NCBI RefSeq assembly: GCF_900113305.1
Contig: NZ_FOOW01000007.1
Coordinates: 62,001 to 126,000 of the forward strand
Direction of reading: 5' to 3'
DNA from: Prevotella sp. KH2C16
Lineage (GTDB): Bacteria; Bacteroidota; Bacteroidia; Bacteroidales; Bacteroidaceae
DNA: 64,000 nt
In this document: positions 26,455-34,809 of the stretch, in pieces
How the letters are laid out: each line of letters starts with the position of its first letter
Numbering within the stretch: the first letter of the stretch is position 1
The notes under the pieces: model-generated
Told to the model about the DNA's origin: nothing
What the model saw: the letters and a program-made list of their open reading frames with translations, nothing else
Databases searched by the model: none
Translations under genes and position numbers: made by a program

Positions 26455-26524
26455 AAAATCGCCGATTTTATGCGACAAACTCGCCGATTTTGTCGGACAA
26501 TGTCGCCGATTTTGTCGACCTGCA
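26455..26524. repeat. Three tandem 22-bp dyad repeats, family 2
   Basis: TCGCCGATTTT recurs at 26459, 26481 and 26503, exactly 22 bases apart. Each unit sits in a dyad of the form ACAAAATCGCCGATTTTGT; the first core AAAATCGCCGATTTT is perfectly symmetric around one base. It is unrelated in sequence to family 1 but has the same period and copy number. It lies between the converging small membrane protein gene and hemW. Confidence 0.9.
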
Positions 26525-26557
26525 AGCGGCTTCCTGCCATCCGGTTGGCGGCAGGAC

Positions 26558-27673
26558 TTACCACATCAGCTCGCTCATGATGCTGTCGCTGATGTAGAGC
26601 CCGGCCCTCGTGAGGTGCAGGCGTGAGCCGTCCAGACCGAGCAGACCTCCGTCGACAAACCGCTTCGACCGCTCTAAAAGATATTCTTTATATTTAGGTT
26701 TTAATGTGTTGATGTCCAAGCCTTCACGCATTCGCATTGAAGTGGTTATCAAATCGTCATACTGCGTGTCCTCATCCATCGTCTCGGAGTCTGACGGGCG
26801 TTCTCCCCGTTCTATCGAGGCGATGTATCGGCGGATGTCGGCCACATTCCAGCTCCTCGTGTCGCTGCCGTTGAAAGAGTGGGCTGCAGCCCCAATGCCG
26901 ACATACGGCACCTGACGCCAATACGAGCTGTTGTGGCGCGAACGGAAGCCGGGGCGGGCGAAGTTGCTGATTTCATATTGCTCGAATCCTGCCTCTCCGA
27001 GCCTCCGGATGAGGGTGTCGTACATTTGCAGCGACAGTTCCTCGTCTATTTCCTCTATCTTCCCCTGCTCGCGAAGGCGGTAGAGCGGCGTGCCCTCCTC
27101 GTACATCAGCGAGTAGGCCGAGATGTGGTCTACGCCTAATCGGAGAATCTCGTCGAGGTCGTGGTTGAGGTCGGCGAGCGTCTCCTGCGGGAAGCCGAAC
27201 ATCAGGTCAACGCTGATGTTGCCGATGCCCATGTCGCGCAGCCTCTGCACGGCCGTCCTCACCTGGCGCGAGGTGTGCCTCCTGCGCAGGAATCGGAGCC
27301 TCTCGTCGGAGAAGGTCTGCGCCCCCATGCTCACCCGATTTACCAGTTCTGGCAGGCGGAAGTCGTCTTTGCAGATATCGTCGGGGTTGCACTCCATGGT
27401 GATTTCCATGTTCCTGGTGTCTCGGCCTTTGAGGAACACCTTATTAATATATAGGAACACCCTGTCGAGTTCCGCCTTGAAGAGTATGCTCGGCGTGCCT
27501 CCACCCAAGTAAACGGTCTCTATCGGCTCCGGACACTCATCCTTGCGCAACTCCATTTCCTTGCATATCGCCTCCACATACCTCTCTTGCAGCGAAGAGA
27601 GGGTGGTGCTGTAGAACCCGCAATAGACGCATCGCGACTCGCAAAATGGAATATGGATATAGAGGCCGGCCAT
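26558..27673 (-). CDS. hemW: Radical SAM heme chaperone HemW
   Basis: 371 residues. The radical SAM cluster motif is CESRCVYCGF, with Cys11, Cys15 and Cys18 binding the 4Fe-4S cluster. The following position is Phe20 instead of the fourth Cys of true oxygen-independent coproporphyrinogen oxidases (HemN), so this is HemW, which inserts heme into target proteins, despite the common HemN-like annotation. Other blocks are TVYLGGGTPSIL and SVDLMFGFPQETL, and the C-terminal HemN domain carries QYEISNFARPGFRSRHN. Monocistronic with its own promoter. Confidence 0.92.
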   Translation of the reverse strand: MAGLYIHIPFCESRCVYCGFYSTTLSSLQERYVEAICKEMELRKDECPEPIETVYLGGGTPSILFKAELDRVFLYINKVFLKGRDTRNMEITMECNPDDICKDDFRLPELVNRVSMGAQTFSDERLRFLRRRHTSRQVRTAVQRLRDMGIGNISVDLMFGFPQETLADLNHDLDEILRLGVDHISAYSLMYEEGTPLYRLREQGKIEEIDEELSLQMYDTLIRRLGEAGFEQYEISNFARPGFRSRHNSSYWRQVPYVGIGAAAHSFNGSDTRSWNVADIRRYIASIERGERPSDSETMDEDTQYDDLITTSMRMREGLDINTLKPKYKEYLLERSKRFVDGGLLGLDGSRLHLTRAGLYISDSIMSELMW

Positions 27674-27683
27674 CTTTTTCCTG

Positions 27684-27691
27684 CAAAAATA
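27684..27691 (-). promoter_or_regulatory. -7 box of hemW
   Basis: Minus strand reads TATTTTTG, 10 bases upstream of the hemW ATG. Confidence 0.65.
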
Positions 27692-27938
27692 CTAATTACT
27701 ATTAAAAGATAGGCGATTTTCCGTAATTTTCTTTGGTGCTTTCTTCAAAAATGCCTATCTTTAACGGCAGAAAAAAAGACAGGGAAGTTCAGCGAAGCCA
27801 TGGAGCCGCAGGATGGAAGTCGTGCGCCTCAAAACCTTAAAACCATCTTCCTGCTTTTTACGGGGACTTGCAAGCCAAGGCCGGAGAGTCCCTTTGTCGT
27901 GATTATAGATATAATACTAATAACTTAAATCTTTTGAT

Positions 27939-30101
27939 ATGAGAGTATATCAGACAAACGAGATCAAGAACATTGCCTTGCTTGGCAGTGCGGGTAGCGG
28001 CAAGACCACTCTTGCCGAAAGTATGTTGTATGAAGCCGGCATCATCAAACGCCGCGGTAGCGTAGCAGCAAAGAACACAGTGAGCGACTACTTCCCAGTG
28101 GAACTTGAGTATGGCTATTCGGTCTTCCCGACCGTATTCCATGTGGAGTGGAACAGCAAGAAGCTCAATATTATAGATTGTCCGGGAGCTGACGATTTCG
28201 TCGGCGGTGCCATCACTTCCATGAATGTTACCGACCAGGCAGTCATCGTCATCAACGGCCAGTACGGCCCCGAGGTGGGCACGCAGAACTGTTTCCGCTA
28301 TACGGAAAAGCTGAAGAAGCCCGTCATCTTCCTTGTCAACCAGTTGGATTCGGACAAGTGCGACTTCGACAACCTCATGAATACCATGCGGGAAATCTAC
28401 GGGCCGAAGTGTGTGCAGATACAGTATCCCGTGCAGACGGGTCCTGATTTCCATGAAATCATCGATGTGCTCATTATGAAGAAGCTCTCCTGGACTGCCG
28501 AGGGCGGTGCCCCGAAGCGGGAGGACATTCCCGCCGAGGAGATGGACAGGGCCATGGAGCTCCATAAGGCGCTCGTGGAGGCCGCTGCCGAGAACGACGA
28601 GGCGCTGATGGAGAAGTTCTTCGAGAGCGAGACGCTGACCGAGGATGAGATGCGCGAGGGCATCCGCAAGGGTCTGATTACGCGCAGCATCTTCCCCGTA
28701 TTCTGCGTCTGCGGGCAGAAGGATATGGGTGTCCAGCGCCTTATGGAGTTCCTCGGCAATGTGGTGCCCTTCGTCAGCGAGATGCCGAAAGTGCACAACA
28801 CACGCGGCGAGGAGGTTGCCCCCGACAGCAACGGACCCGAGAGTCTGTATTTCTTCAAGACAGGTATGGAACCCCACATCGGTGAGGTCTCTTACTTCAA
28901 AGTGATGAGCGGGACGGTGAAGCCGGGGGATGACCTGGCCAATGCCGACCGTGGCAGCAAGGAGCGCATGGGGCAGATCTATGCCAGCGCGGGAGCCAAC
29001 CGCATTCCGGTAGACCAGCTCAATGCCGGCGACATAGGCTGCACGGTGAAGCTGAAGGATGTGAAGACCGGCAATACGCTCAATGCCAAGGAGGTGGAGC
29101 AGCGCTTCGACTTTATCAAATACCCCAACAGCAAGTATTCCCGCGCCGTCAAGGCGGTCAACGCAGCCGATACGGAAAAGATGATGGCAGCCCTCCTGAA
29201 GATGCGCCAGGAAGATCCCACATGGGTGATCGAGCAGTCTAAGGAGCTCCGACAGACCATCGTCCATGGACAGGGAGAGTTCCATCTGCGCACCCTGAAA
29301 TGGCGCATGGAGAACAACGAGAAGATTGCCGTGCAGTTCGATGAGCCGAAGATTCCCTATCGTGAGACCATTACGAAGAAGGCTAAAGCTGAATACCGCC
29401 ACAAGAAGCAGTCGGGCGGAGCAGGCCAGTTCGGTGAGGTTCACCTCATCGTGGAGCCTTACGCCGAGGGCATGCCGGACCCGGTGAGCTACACATTCAA
29501 TGGTCAGGAGTTCAAGATGAACATCAAGAGCAAGGAGGAAGTGGACCTCGCATGGGGCGGAAAGCTCGTCTTCCTCAACTCTGTTGTCGGCGGGGCCATT
29601 GACCTCCGCTTTATGCCGGCCATCCTGAAAGGTGTCATGGACTGCATGGAGCGCGGTCCGCTGACGGGCTCCTATGCCCGGGATGTGCGCGTGGTGGTCT
29701 ACGATGGCAAGATGCACCCTGTGGATTCCAACGAGCTTTCGTTCACGCTGGCTGCCCGCCATGCGTTCTCCGATGCGTTCAAGAACGCCGGCCCTAAGAT
29801 TCTGGAGCCCATCTACGACCTGGAAGTCTTTGTTCCGTCTGACTACATGGGCGATGTGATGAGCGACCTGCAGGGACGCCGTGCACTCATCATGGGCATG
29901 GACAGCGAGGCTGGATACCAGAAGCTGCAGGCCAAAATCCCCTTGAAGGAACTCGCCAACTACTCAATCTCGCTGAGTTCACTTACCGGAGGCCGTGCAA
30001 GCTTTACCACGAAGTTCTCTTCTTACGAACTTGTGCCCAACGAAATCCAGTCTAAGCTGATTGCAGACCATGAGGCTGAACAGGCTAACGAGGACGAATA
30101 A
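27939..30101 (+). CDS. EF-G paralogue of the EF-G2 type, predicted GTPase-defective
   Basis: A 720-residue EF-G-like translocase with all five domains by length. The GTP-binding motifs are altered. The P-loop is LLGSAGSGKTTL (residues 14-25) instead of AHIDAGKTT. Switch II is DCPGADDF (80-87), where the catalytic His of DTPGHVDF is Ala84. The base-specificity motif is NQLD (134-137) instead of NKMD. Domain IV keeps VVGGAIDLRFMPAILKG and the C-terminal PLKELANYSISLSSLTGGR. Gut Bacteroides carry an EF-G2 lacking GTPase activity that supports slow, energy-saving translation under carbon starvation; this gene matches that description. The 170-base leader contains TATCTTTA (27757-27764), one base off the -7 consensus, which suggests activator-dependent transcription. 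Confidence 0.9.
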   Translation: MRVYQTNEIKNIALLGSAGSGKTTLAESMLYEAGIIKRRGSVAAKNTVSDYFPVELEYGYSVFPTVFHVEWNSKKLNIIDCPGADDFVGGAITSMNVTDQAVIVINGQYGPEVGTQNCFRYTEKLKKPVIFLVNQLDSDKCDFDNLMNTMREIYGPKCVQIQYPVQTGPDFHEIIDVLIMKKLSWTAEGGAPKREDIPAEEMDRAMELHKALVEAAAENDEALMEKFFESETLTEDEMREGIRKGLITRSIFPVFCVCGQKDMGVQRLMEFLGNVVPFVSEMPKVHNTRGEEVAPDSNGPESLYFFKTGMEPHIGEVSYFKVMSGTVKPGDDLANADRGSKERMGQIYASAGANRIPVDQLNAGDIGCTVKLKDVKTGNTLNAKEVEQRFDFIKYPNSKYSRAVKAVNAADTEKMMAALLKMRQEDPTWVIEQSKELRQTIVHGQGEFHLRTLKWRMENNEKIAVQFDEPKIPYRETITKKAKAEYRHKKQSGGAGQFGEVHLIVEPYAEGMPDPVSYTFNGQEFKMNIKSKEEVDLAWGGKLVFLNSVVGGAIDLRFMPAILKGVMDCMERGPLTGSYARDVRVVVYDGKMHPVDSNELSFTLAARHAFSDAFKNAGPKILEPIYDLEVFVPSDYMGDVMSDLQGRRALIMGMDSEAGYQKLQAKIPLKELANYSISLSSLTGGRASFTTKFSSYELVPNEIQSKLIADHEAEQANEDE

Positions 30102-30136
30102 TACTATTATTTTCAAATAACCAAAGTACTTTTATC

Positions 30137-30173
30137 TCTCCGGGAAGCAGTGATTGCTTTTCGGAGATTTTTC
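30137..30173 (+). terminator. Terminator of the EF-G2 gene
   Basis: TCTCCGGGAAGCA and TGCTTTTCGGAGA form an interrupted stem with loop gtgat, followed by TTTTTCTTT. It lies 36 bases after the stop codon. Confidence 0.85.
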
Positions 30174-30267
30174 TTTCTGCGACCTGAGGGGGTAGAAAAA
30201 CAGAGCGCGCATCCGCCGATATGCAGACGCGCGCCCTGCCGAATGCGCCCGGAGGATGAGGGGATGG

Positions 30268-32001
30268 CTATCTCACGATGGCCTCGTCGGTAAACACCCA
30301 GGCTCCTTCGCCTTGGCTCTTGGCTTGTATGCGTATGTAGCGTGCCTTCTGCGGGCGGCCTTGATAGCCGAGGCTGACGAAGTCGAGATAGCGCTTCGTT
30401 ATCTTTTCCTGATGCGAACGGTGAATCTGACTGAAGTGGCTGCCATCGTCGGACACGGAGATTACCAGCTCTTCCGGGAGGAATATCCAGGGGGCGGCAT
30501 TCTGGATGAAGTCCATCCTTACGCTCTCAAACGACCGCTCTTCTCCCAGGTCGAGGGTGATGTCCATGCAATAGCCGTCGCCGCCGATGAAGCCTTGCCA
30601 TCTGCGGTCGGTATGGGACCATCCTCCCCGCAGTCCGTCGGTCAGTGTGGCGGTGCCTTGTGCCTCGTAGTCGGGACTGTAAGGACGGTTGTAGGTTACC
30701 TTGGCTGCCTTGGCAAGGTGGCTGACGGGCAGCAGGCTTTCGGGGCGGTCGCCCTTCTCCCTGGAGAGATCGAAGGCGTTTACTCCTTCAGCCCTCAGTC
30801 TGTCCACTTCCTTCAGGGCGTATTCGCGAAACTCTTTATAGGGCTTCGGCTTGCTGTCCATCCCTATCCTGGCAATGGCCAGGAGGCGAGGATAGATGGC
30901 ATACTCCGCGTCCCGGGGCGTCTTGATGTGCTCCGTCCACATGGCCGCCTCAAGTCCGAGGACATGGGAGGCCTCTTTCGCCGTGAGTCCCTGTGTGGGT
31001 CGGAAGCTGTACACCTGCTTCAGCGGCAGGTAGTTGGTATGTTCCGACACGCGCAGCTCGGGCACTTCCTGCGAGTCGTTGATGTAGCAATAGCGGGTAG
31101 GAGCCATGATGACATCAAAGCCTTGCCGGATGGCGAGGCGGGCATACTTGCTGTCGCGCCACACCATGGTGGTTTTCGGGTTGCCTTTGATGACCTTCGG
31201 GGCGGGGGAGAGCGTGCAGAGCTCGTCCCAGCCAATGAGTGATCGGCCGTTGGCAGAGAGGAAGGAGTCGATGCGGTCGATAAGCATCGTCTGAAGGCCA
31301 GATACCTCTTTTATATGATGCGCGCGCATGTAGGCCTGACAACTCCGGCAATTCTTCCATGCGTTCATCTCTGCCTCGTCGCCCCCGATGTGTATATACT
31401 GAGAGGGGAAGATGCTCATCACCTCTTTCAGGACATTCGTCAGGAAGGTGAAGGTTGCCGGATTGGAAGGGCAGAGATCGCTTGAGAGGTTGACTTTCCC
31501 CGTGCTTTCGTCGACGCATCCCAGCTTGGGATAGGCGGCGAGCACCTCGTCGGAGTGTCCGGGCATCTCTATCTCCGGGATGATTTCAATGCCTTTATGG
31601 GCGGCATACTTCACCAACTGGCGCATTTCCTCTTGCGTATAGTAGCCCCCGTAGGCCCCGGGGGCATCCCTGCGGGTATAGTCTCGTGGGCCGTCGAGCC
31701 ACCATTTGCCCCAGTCTTCCTCGCTTCTCCATGCCCCAGTCTGCGTCAGTTCGGGGTATTGATGGATTTCCAGACGCCACCCGCCGTTGTCCGTAAGGTG
31801 CAGGTGAAGCCTGTTGATGTGATAGCGCGAACAGAGGTCTACCTGCTTTTTCAGGAACTCCACAGGGAAGAAATGTCGCGAGACATCAATCATCAGTCCG
31901 CGCCACTGATAGGCGGGGATGGCTTTCTTTCGTGGAACACGCGCCTCCGCCGGCGATGTGGAGAGGCAGAACATCAGACATAAGATGATGAATATTCTCA
32001 T
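30268..32001 (-). CDS. Beta-N-acetylhexosaminidase, GH20, with C-terminal discoidin-like domain
   Basis: 577 residues from the ATG at 32001, chosen because a TTG at 32019 lies within the promoter element. Signal peptide MRIFIILCLMFCLSTSPAEA, so exported. The GH20 TIM barrel begins almost at once (YQWRGLMIDVSRHFFPV), with the catalytic pair Asp208-Glu209 in IHIGGDEAEMNAWKNC. The zincin-like domain that normally precedes the barrel is missing, so this is a short form. Residues about 445-577 look like an F5/8-type C (CBM32-like) domain ending ARYIRIQAKSQGEGAWVFTD. Removes terminal GlcNAc/GalNAc from glycans, plausibly host mucin or N-glycans. No Sus genes adjoin it. Confidence 0.9.
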   Translation of the reverse strand: MRIFIILCLMFCLSTSPAEARVPRKKAIPAYQWRGLMIDVSRHFFPVEFLKKQVDLCSRYHINRLHLHLTDNGGWRLEIHQYPELTQTGAWRSEEDWGKWWLDGPRDYTRRDAPGAYGGYYTQEEMRQLVKYAAHKGIEIIPEIEMPGHSDEVLAAYPKLGCVDESTGKVNLSSDLCPSNPATFTFLTNVLKEVMSIFPSQYIHIGGDEAEMNAWKNCRSCQAYMRAHHIKEVSGLQTMLIDRIDSFLSANGRSLIGWDELCTLSPAPKVIKGNPKTTMVWRDSKYARLAIRQGFDVIMAPTRYCYINDSQEVPELRVSEHTNYLPLKQVYSFRPTQGLTAKEASHVLGLEAAMWTEHIKTPRDAEYAIYPRLLAIARIGMDSKPKPYKEFREYALKEVDRLRAEGVNAFDLSREKGDRPESLLPVSHLAKAAKVTYNRPYSPDYEAQGTATLTDGLRGGWSHTDRRWQGFIGGDGYCMDITLDLGEERSFESVRMDFIQNAAPWIFLPEELVISVSDDGSHFSQIHRSHQEKITKRYLDFVSLGYQGRPQKARYIRIQAKSQGEGAWVFTDEAIVR

Positions 32002-32016
32002 AGTTTCCTTTTTTTG

Positions 32017-32024
32017 CAAAGATA
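32017..32024 (-). promoter_or_regulatory. -7 box of the GH20 gene
   Basis: Minus strand reads TATCTTTG, 15 bases upstream of the ATG at 32001; this also argues against the TTG start at 32019. Confidence 0.68.
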
Positions 32025-32215
32025 AGAATTTAAATCTAAAGGAGAAACTGGCTGCCCGATTTTGTATCGTAGAGGATGGACAGGGGTATGGATTGGAAGC
32101 ATTGCATTCCGAAGAGATAATGTCTTATTTGCAACTATAATACCAGAAATAGTTAAAGAAGTTGAATTCAAGGCAAATATTTAACATTATTGGCTTTGAC
32201 ATTTAAGATTTTCTT

Positions 32216-32223
32216 TAACTTTG
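32216..32223 (+). promoter_or_regulatory. -7 box of rprX-like kinase gene, 5 bases from the ATG
   Basis: TAACTTTG matches the consensus and a TTTG lies 17 bases upstream (32195-32198) as a possible -33 element. The kinase ATG at 32229 begins only 5 bases after the box, so the transcript would be leaderless or nearly so. Confidence 0.65.
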
Positions 32224-32228
32224 CGAAT

Positions 32229-33791
32229 ATGAAGAAGAGAACGATATGGACAATAGCTGCCATCATGGGGGTATCCTTTATGATGTTGCTTTTCCTTCAG
32301 CTCAAGTATATCCAGGAGATGGTGGACATGAAAAAGGAGCAGTTTGACGAGAGTGTCAACCGTTCGCTTTATCAGGCCTCGCGGAACCTGGAGCTCAACG
32401 AGACCCTCCAGTATCTTGAGAAAGATGTGAGCGAGACCGAGCGCAGGGCGCATAGCACGGACTCCACGGGCGTGGGGGGCGGTATTCCCGGAGGCTCCCT
32501 GCAAACCTCGCACCAATATTCCACGATGGGAAAGGACGGCACCGTGTACTCTTCCTTCGAGTTGAAGACCATCTCCGCGAGCCCTTCCTCAAAGCCGAAG
32601 GCGATGATCCTGAAAGACGACAAGGGCTCTATTTCGGAGGCTTCGAAGTCGTTGGGCGAGATCGTGAAGAACCGTTATGTCTATCAGAAGGCCCTTCTCG
32701 ACGAGGTGGTGCTGAATATTCTCTATTCCGCATCGGACAAAGAACTGCGGGAGCGCATCAACTTCAAGATGCTCGATCAGGATTTGAAGGCGGAATTGAT
32801 GAACAACGGCATCAACATTCCCTATCATTTCACGGTGAGCACGCAGGACGGGAGAGAGGTGTACCGCTGTCCCGACTACACGGGCGAGGGCGAGGAGTAC
32901 ACCTATAGCCAGCTTCTCTTCCGCAACGACCCGGCTTCCAAGATGGGCGTGGTGCGTGTCCACTTCCCCGAAATGAGCCGCTATATCTACTCTTCGGTGC
33001 GCTTCATGATACCAAGTGTCGTGTTCACGCTCATCCTGCTCATCACCTTTATCTTCACCATCGTCATCATCTTCCGGTCGAAACGATACACGGAAATGAA
33101 GAACGACTTCGTGAACAACATGACCCATGAGCTCAAGACCCCGATAGCCAGCATATCGCTGGCAGCCCAGATGATGAACGACAAGAGCGTAACGAAGAGC
33201 GAGCAGATGATGTCTCATCTATCGGGAGTCATCAACGACGAGACCAAACGCCTGAGATTCCTTGTGGAGAAGGTGCTCCAGATGTCGATGTTCGACCGCA
33301 AGAAAGCCGTCTTCAAGAAGAAAGAACTCGACCTGAACGAGATGGTGGAGAACATCGCAAACTCCTTCACCCTCCGCGTGGAGCATACCGGCGGGAAGAT
33401 ATATACCGACATAGAAGCCGTCGACTCCGCAATCTATGTGGATGAGATGCACTTCCAGAATGCCATCTTCAATCTGCTTGACAATGCCGTGAAGTATGGC
33501 AAGCCCGACAAGCCGCTCAACATCTATCTGAAGACATGGAATGACACAGAGCATCTCTACCTGTCGATTCGCGACACGGGCATCGGCATTAAGAAAGAGA
33601 ACCTGAAGAAGGTGTTCGAGAAATTCTATCGCGTTCATACCGGCAATGTGCACGATGTGAAAGGTTTCGGACTGGGATTGGCCTATGTGAGGAGGATTGT
33701 GAGCGTGCATGGCGGCGAGATAAAAGTGGAGAGCGAATACGGCAAAGGCACCAAGTTCACCATCAAGTTGCCGGTGATAAGAGAATCATAG
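32229..33791 (+). CDS. rprX: Sensor histidine kinase, RprX-like
   Basis: 520 residues from the ATG at 32229, which gives a clean N-terminal anchor MKKRTIWTIAAIMGVSFMMLLFL. An extracytoplasmic sensor region of about 220 residues follows and then a second span (FMIPSVVFTLILLITFIFTIVII). The HisKA domain has the phospho-acceptor in NNMTHELKTPIASISLAAQ (His300). The ATPase domain has N-box NAIFNLLDNAVKYG, G1 IRDTGIGIKKENL and G2 VKGFGLGLAYV. Size, topology and the downstream regulator match the RprX/RprY system of Bacteroides fragilis. The signal is unknown. The regulator follows after 35 bases. Confidence 0.87.
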   Translation: MKKRTIWTIAAIMGVSFMMLLFLQLKYIQEMVDMKKEQFDESVNRSLYQASRNLELNETLQYLEKDVSETERRAHSTDSTGVGGGIPGGSLQTSHQYSTMGKDGTVYSSFELKTISASPSSKPKAMILKDDKGSISEASKSLGEIVKNRYVYQKALLDEVVLNILYSASDKELRERINFKMLDQDLKAELMNNGINIPYHFTVSTQDGREVYRCPDYTGEGEEYTYSQLLFRNDPASKMGVVRVHFPEMSRYIYSSVRFMIPSVVFTLILLITFIFTIVIIFRSKRYTEMKNDFVNNMTHELKTPIASISLAAQMMNDKSVTKSEQMMSHLSGVINDETKRLRFLVEKVLQMSMFDRKKAVFKKKELDLNEMVENIANSFTLRVEHTGGKIYTDIEAVDSAIYVDEMHFQNAIFNLLDNAVKYGKPDKPLNIYLKTWNDTEHLYLSIRDTGIGIKKENLKKVFEKFYRVHTGNVHDVKGFGLGLAYVRRIVSVHGGEIKVESEYGKGTKFTIKLPVIRES

Positions 33792-33826
33792 ATTAAGAAA
33801 CTACAAACCAATTAAAAATAGAAATT

Positions 33827-34525
33827 ATGGATGAAACTTTGAAAATCTTGCTTTGCGAGGATGATGAGAACCTCGGAATGCTGCTTCGTGAGTACTTGCA
33901 GGCTAAAGGCTATCAGGCAACACTCTGCCCTGACGGCGAAGCCGGATACAAGGAGTTCCTGAAAAACAAGTTCGACATCTGCGTGCTTGATGTCATGATG
34001 CCCAAGAAGGACGGCTTTACTCTCGCCCAGGAGATTCGCCAGGCCAATGCAGACATGCCTGTCATCTTCCTCACCGCCAAGACTCTGAAGGATGATATAC
34101 TGGAAGGGTTCAAGATAGGAGCCGACGACTACATCACGAAGCCTTTCTCCATGGAGGAGCTTGTATTGCGTATCGAGGCTATCCTGCGTCGTGTTCACGG
34201 CAAAAAGAACAAGGAGTCTACGGTCTACCACATAGGTCGCTTCGTCTTCGACACGCAGAAGCAGTTGCTGACCATCGGCGAGAAGCAGACTAAGTTGACG
34301 ACCAAGGAGAACGAGCTGCTGGCCTTGCTCTGCTCTCATGCCAACGAGATTCTGGAGCGCAACTTCGCCCTGCGCACCATCTGGGTGGACGACAACTATT
34401 TCAACGCCCGCTCCATGGATGTGTATATCACCAAGCTGCGCAAGCATTTGAAGGACGACGAGCAGATAGAAATCATCAATATCCACGGCAAGGGATATAA
34501 GCTCATCGTGCCGGAAGAGGCCTGA
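33827..34525 (+). CDS. rprY: OmpR/PhoB-type response regulator, RprY-like
   Basis: 232 residues. Receiver domain 1-120 with acidic pocket EDD (11-13), phospho-acceptor Asp55 in CVLDVMMPKKDG, and the conserved Thr and Lys in FLTAKT and YITKPFS. The C-terminal winged-helix domain of OmpR type includes LTTKENELLALLCSHANEI and the recognition-helix region ARSMDVYITKLRKHLKDD. Partner of the kinase immediately upstream and followed by a strong terminator, so the pair is a two-gene operon. Confidence 0.9.
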   Translation: MDETLKILLCEDDENLGMLLREYLQAKGYQATLCPDGEAGYKEFLKNKFDICVLDVMMPKKDGFTLAQEIRQANADMPVIFLTAKTLKDDILEGFKIGADDYITKPFSMEELVLRIEAILRRVHGKKNKESTVYHIGRFVFDTQKQLLTIGEKQTKLTTKENELLALLCSHANEILERNFALRTIWVDDNYFNARSMDVYITKLRKHLKDDEQIEIINIHGKGYKLIVPEEA

Positions 34526-34550
34526 GAGGCCGGCTACGGCCGCAAAAAGT

Positions 34551-34585
34551 AATCGGCTGTCCCGTTATCGGGGCAGCCGATTTTC
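34551..34585 (+). terminator. Terminator of the rprXY operon
   Basis: AATCGGCTGTCCC and GGGGCAGCCGATT form a stem of about 12 bp with a short loop, followed by TTTTC. It begins 25 bases after the rprY stop. A smaller GC-rich hairpin (GGCCGGCTACGGCC) lies just before it. Confidence 0.85.
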
Positions 34586-34638
34586 ATTTCATGCCCCGGC
34601 AAGAGATTCTGCCGAGGTTTTAGTGTGTAGCCGGGATA

Positions 34639-34794
34639 TCAGTCTTTCCAGGCGTTGTTTTCTTCTTCCGGCTCGTCGGTGAAGTTCTCCTTGCCTAACT
34701 GGCCGCCGCCTTGACTGTTGGAGATATCCAGCATTAATGTCTCCGTTTCGGAGTCCAAGGTTTTAATCGTTGGTTTGATATATTCTTTCATCAT
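34639..34794 (-). CDS. 51-residue peptide, unknown, following a secreted protein gene
   Basis: A short open frame with tandem ATGs at 34794 and 34791. It reads MMKEYIKPTIKTLDSETETL, then a middle with a Gly run (ISNSQGGGQLG), then an acidic tail ending EEENNAWKD. The opening KxYxKPxIxxL pattern is, from memory, common in short unannotated Bacteroidales peptides. There is no signal peptide. It lies 15 bases downstream of the large secreted protein gene on the same strand, so the two are probably co-transcribed. It could be a precursor-like peptide or a cytoplasmic partner; no modifying enzyme is nearby, so I do not call it a RiPP. Confidence 0.6.
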   Translation of the reverse strand: MMKEYIKPTIKTLDSETETLMLDISNSQGGGQLGKENFTDEPEEENNAWKD

Positions 34795-34809
34795 AAATGT
34801 TGATTATGT

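Noticed and set aside
26558..27673. Annotation as oxygen-independent coproporphyrinogen III oxidase (HemN)
   Set aside because: The cluster motif is CESRCVYCGF, lacking the fourth Cys of HemN, and the length fits HemW.
27765..27938. Riboswitch or structured RNA in the EF-G2 leader
   Set aside because: The 174-base leader has some GC-rich stretches but I found no stable conserved fold or known motif.
27903..29762. A 619-codon open frame on the minus strand opposite the EF-G2 gene
   Set aside because: Its sequence is dominated by His, Leu and Val as expected for an antisense reading of EF-G; no domain or start context supports it.
34639..34794. The 51-residue peptide as a bona fide RiPP precursor
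   Set aside because: No radical SAM, lanthipeptide or protease/exporter gene typical of RiPP clusters is nearby; kept only as an unknown small gene.
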